Positions 63,298-64,000 of a DNA stretch of 64,000 bases are shown one piece after another. The DNA comes from Paenibacillus contaminans (GTDB lineage: Bacteria > Bacillota > Bacilli > Paenibacillales > NBRC-103111): contig NZ_QMFB01000003.1 of assembly GCF_003285015.1 (NCBI RefSeq), positions 124,001-188,000 of the forward strand, in the 5' to 3' direction. Position 1 is the stretch's first letter. Every line of letters begins with the position of its first letter. A model generated the notes under the pieces. It ran no database searches, had not been told where the DNA came from, and saw nothing but the letters and a program-made list of their open reading frames with translations. The translations under genes and the position numbers were made by a program.

Positions 63298-63840
63298 TTA
63301 TGCCCGAACGACGCTCGCTCCAAGCGAATCGGCAAAATGTCCGAGCGCCCACTCATGTCCCGCCGGGTTGAAGCTGGCCACCGCATCCGCATGCACCGTA
63401 ATCGCGAAGCCTTTATTATAGGCGTCAACCGCCGTGTGGAGCACGCATATGTCCGTGCAAACGCCGATTAGATGCACCTCCGAAATTCCCCTCGCCCGCA
63501 GTGCAAGCTCCAAGTCGGTCCCGCAAAATGCGCTGTATCGCGTTTTGTCCATCCAGCGGATGCGGTCCGCAAGTGCATTGTACGTCTCTTCAAGCTTTCC
63601 GTACAACGCCCTGCCTTCGGTTCCCCGAATGTTATGCGGCGGAAACAGCTTCGTCTCCGGGTGCAGCGTATCGTTCTCCTCGTGAAGATCGACGGCCATA
63701 ACGACGTAATGTCCGGCTTCCGCAAACTCCCGGGTTAACGCCGCTACCCGTTCTTCTATCGTTATCGCCGGATCGCCTACCGGCAACCGTCCGTTTACAA
63801 AATCGACGGTATAATCGATGACAATTAGCGCCTTCATCAT
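63298..63840 (-). CDS. pncA: Nicotinamidase-family cysteine hydrolase
   Basis: 180 residues from the ATG at 63840 (AAGGAGGTG upstream). Isochorismatase-fold cysteine hydrolase with catalytic Asp9 in LIVIDYTVDF, Lys in WMDKTRYSAF and Cys132 in GVCTDICVLHTA; metal-site His residues are in MAVDLHEENDTLHP. PncA converts nicotinamide to nicotinate, the substrate of the next gene product. The adjacent pncB makes nicotinamide the likely substrate over other amides. Confidence 0.9.
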   Translation of the reverse strand: MMKALIVIDYTVDFVNGRLPVGDPAITIEERVAALTREFAEAGHYVVMAVDLHEENDTLHPETKLFPPHNIRGTEGRALYGKLEETYNALADRIRWMDKTRYSAFCGTDLELALRARGISEVHLIGVCTDICVLHTAVDAYNKGFAITVHADAVASFNPAGHEWALGHFADSLGASVVRA

Positions 63841-64000
63841 GAACACCTCCTTGTATGTTACAGATCTATTATTTGCGCGCAAGCCCTAAGCATTTGCACA
63901 CGAAGGTTTCCAAGCATGCGGTATCGTGCTTGCTTTACATCGGCAGCCCCGCTTTTCGCCGTCTTAGGTTAACCGTAAATGGATAGCGGAGGCTCGTAGC
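63841..64000. other. Right-hand window edge
   Basis: 160 bases upstream of pncA with no gene visible; it should hold the pncA-pncB promoter. Confidence 0.4.

Overview
The window looks like a chromosomal segment of a spore-forming Paenibacillaceae member (Paenibacillus/Cohnella type, phylum Bacillota). The evidence is the Bacillus-type yqeG-yqeH-aroE-yhbY-nadD-yqeK-rsfS-yqeM gene order, spoVA genes, an uninterrupted sigK, copper-amine-oxidase-N and SLH cell-surface proteins, YtcP/LplB-type sugar ABC permeases, strong GGAGG ribosome-binding sites and frequent TTG/GTG starts. There are no tRNA or rRNA genes, no CRISPR array and no intact insertion sequence. Most genes lie on the minus strand.

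Layout. 1-5.7 kb: conserved ribosome-assembly/NAD/shikimate operon, with a CvfB-like S1 protein between rsfS and the edge-truncated methyltransferase. 6.0-8.5 kb: FMN-binding glutamate-synthase-like protein with a tail of about 45 Ser-Gln hexapeptide repeats. 8.6-13.1 kb: MoxR-DUF58-transglutaminase operon. 13.6-14.7 kb: c-di-AMP riboswitch and NlpC/P60 hydrolase. 14.7-18.1 kb: spore cluster (2Duf, SpoVAC, SpoVAD, SpoVAEb and a divergent DUF1657 protein). 18.4-22 kb: glucuronate-isomerase-like protein and a solitary HTH-linked DNA methylase. 22.2-23.8 kb: probable zinc-starvation operon (CobW GTPase and zinc-free L33) with two Zur-box-like sites. 23.9-31.5 kb: second c-di-AMP riboswitch with a LysM/3D protein, an effector-binding protein, RlmN, an LTA-synthase-like protein, DUF3817 and a copper-amine-oxidase-N protein.

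31.8-46.5 kb is an accessory carbohydrate locus: an unknown 370-aa protein, a SelA-like PLP enzyme, an AraC regulator, a secreted heparinase-II/III-like protein, two ABC permeases, a beta-propeller-like protein, a solute-binding lipoprotein and two amidohydrolase-family proteins, one lacking its metal ligands. The likely scheme is extracellular cleavage of a (perhaps uronic-acid-containing) glycan, import of oligosaccharides and intracellular processing. A second glycan protein (DUF4838) at 56.9-60.3 kb and the glucuronate-isomerase-like protein at 18.4 kb fit the same lifestyle. 46.9-51 kb: large SLH surface protein. 51-52 kb: decayed PhyH and histidine-kinase remnants. 52-56.7 kb: TPR protein, YgjP-like metalloprotease, sigK, small coiled-coil protein and moeA. 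60.7-64 kb: unknown membrane protein and the NAD-salvage pair pncB/pncA.

The main non-coding observations are two c-di-AMP riboswitches, Zur-box-like sites, several palindromic operator candidates, many intrinsic terminators, and a dispersed repeat of about 95 nt found at least three times, each time just beyond an intrinsic terminator.
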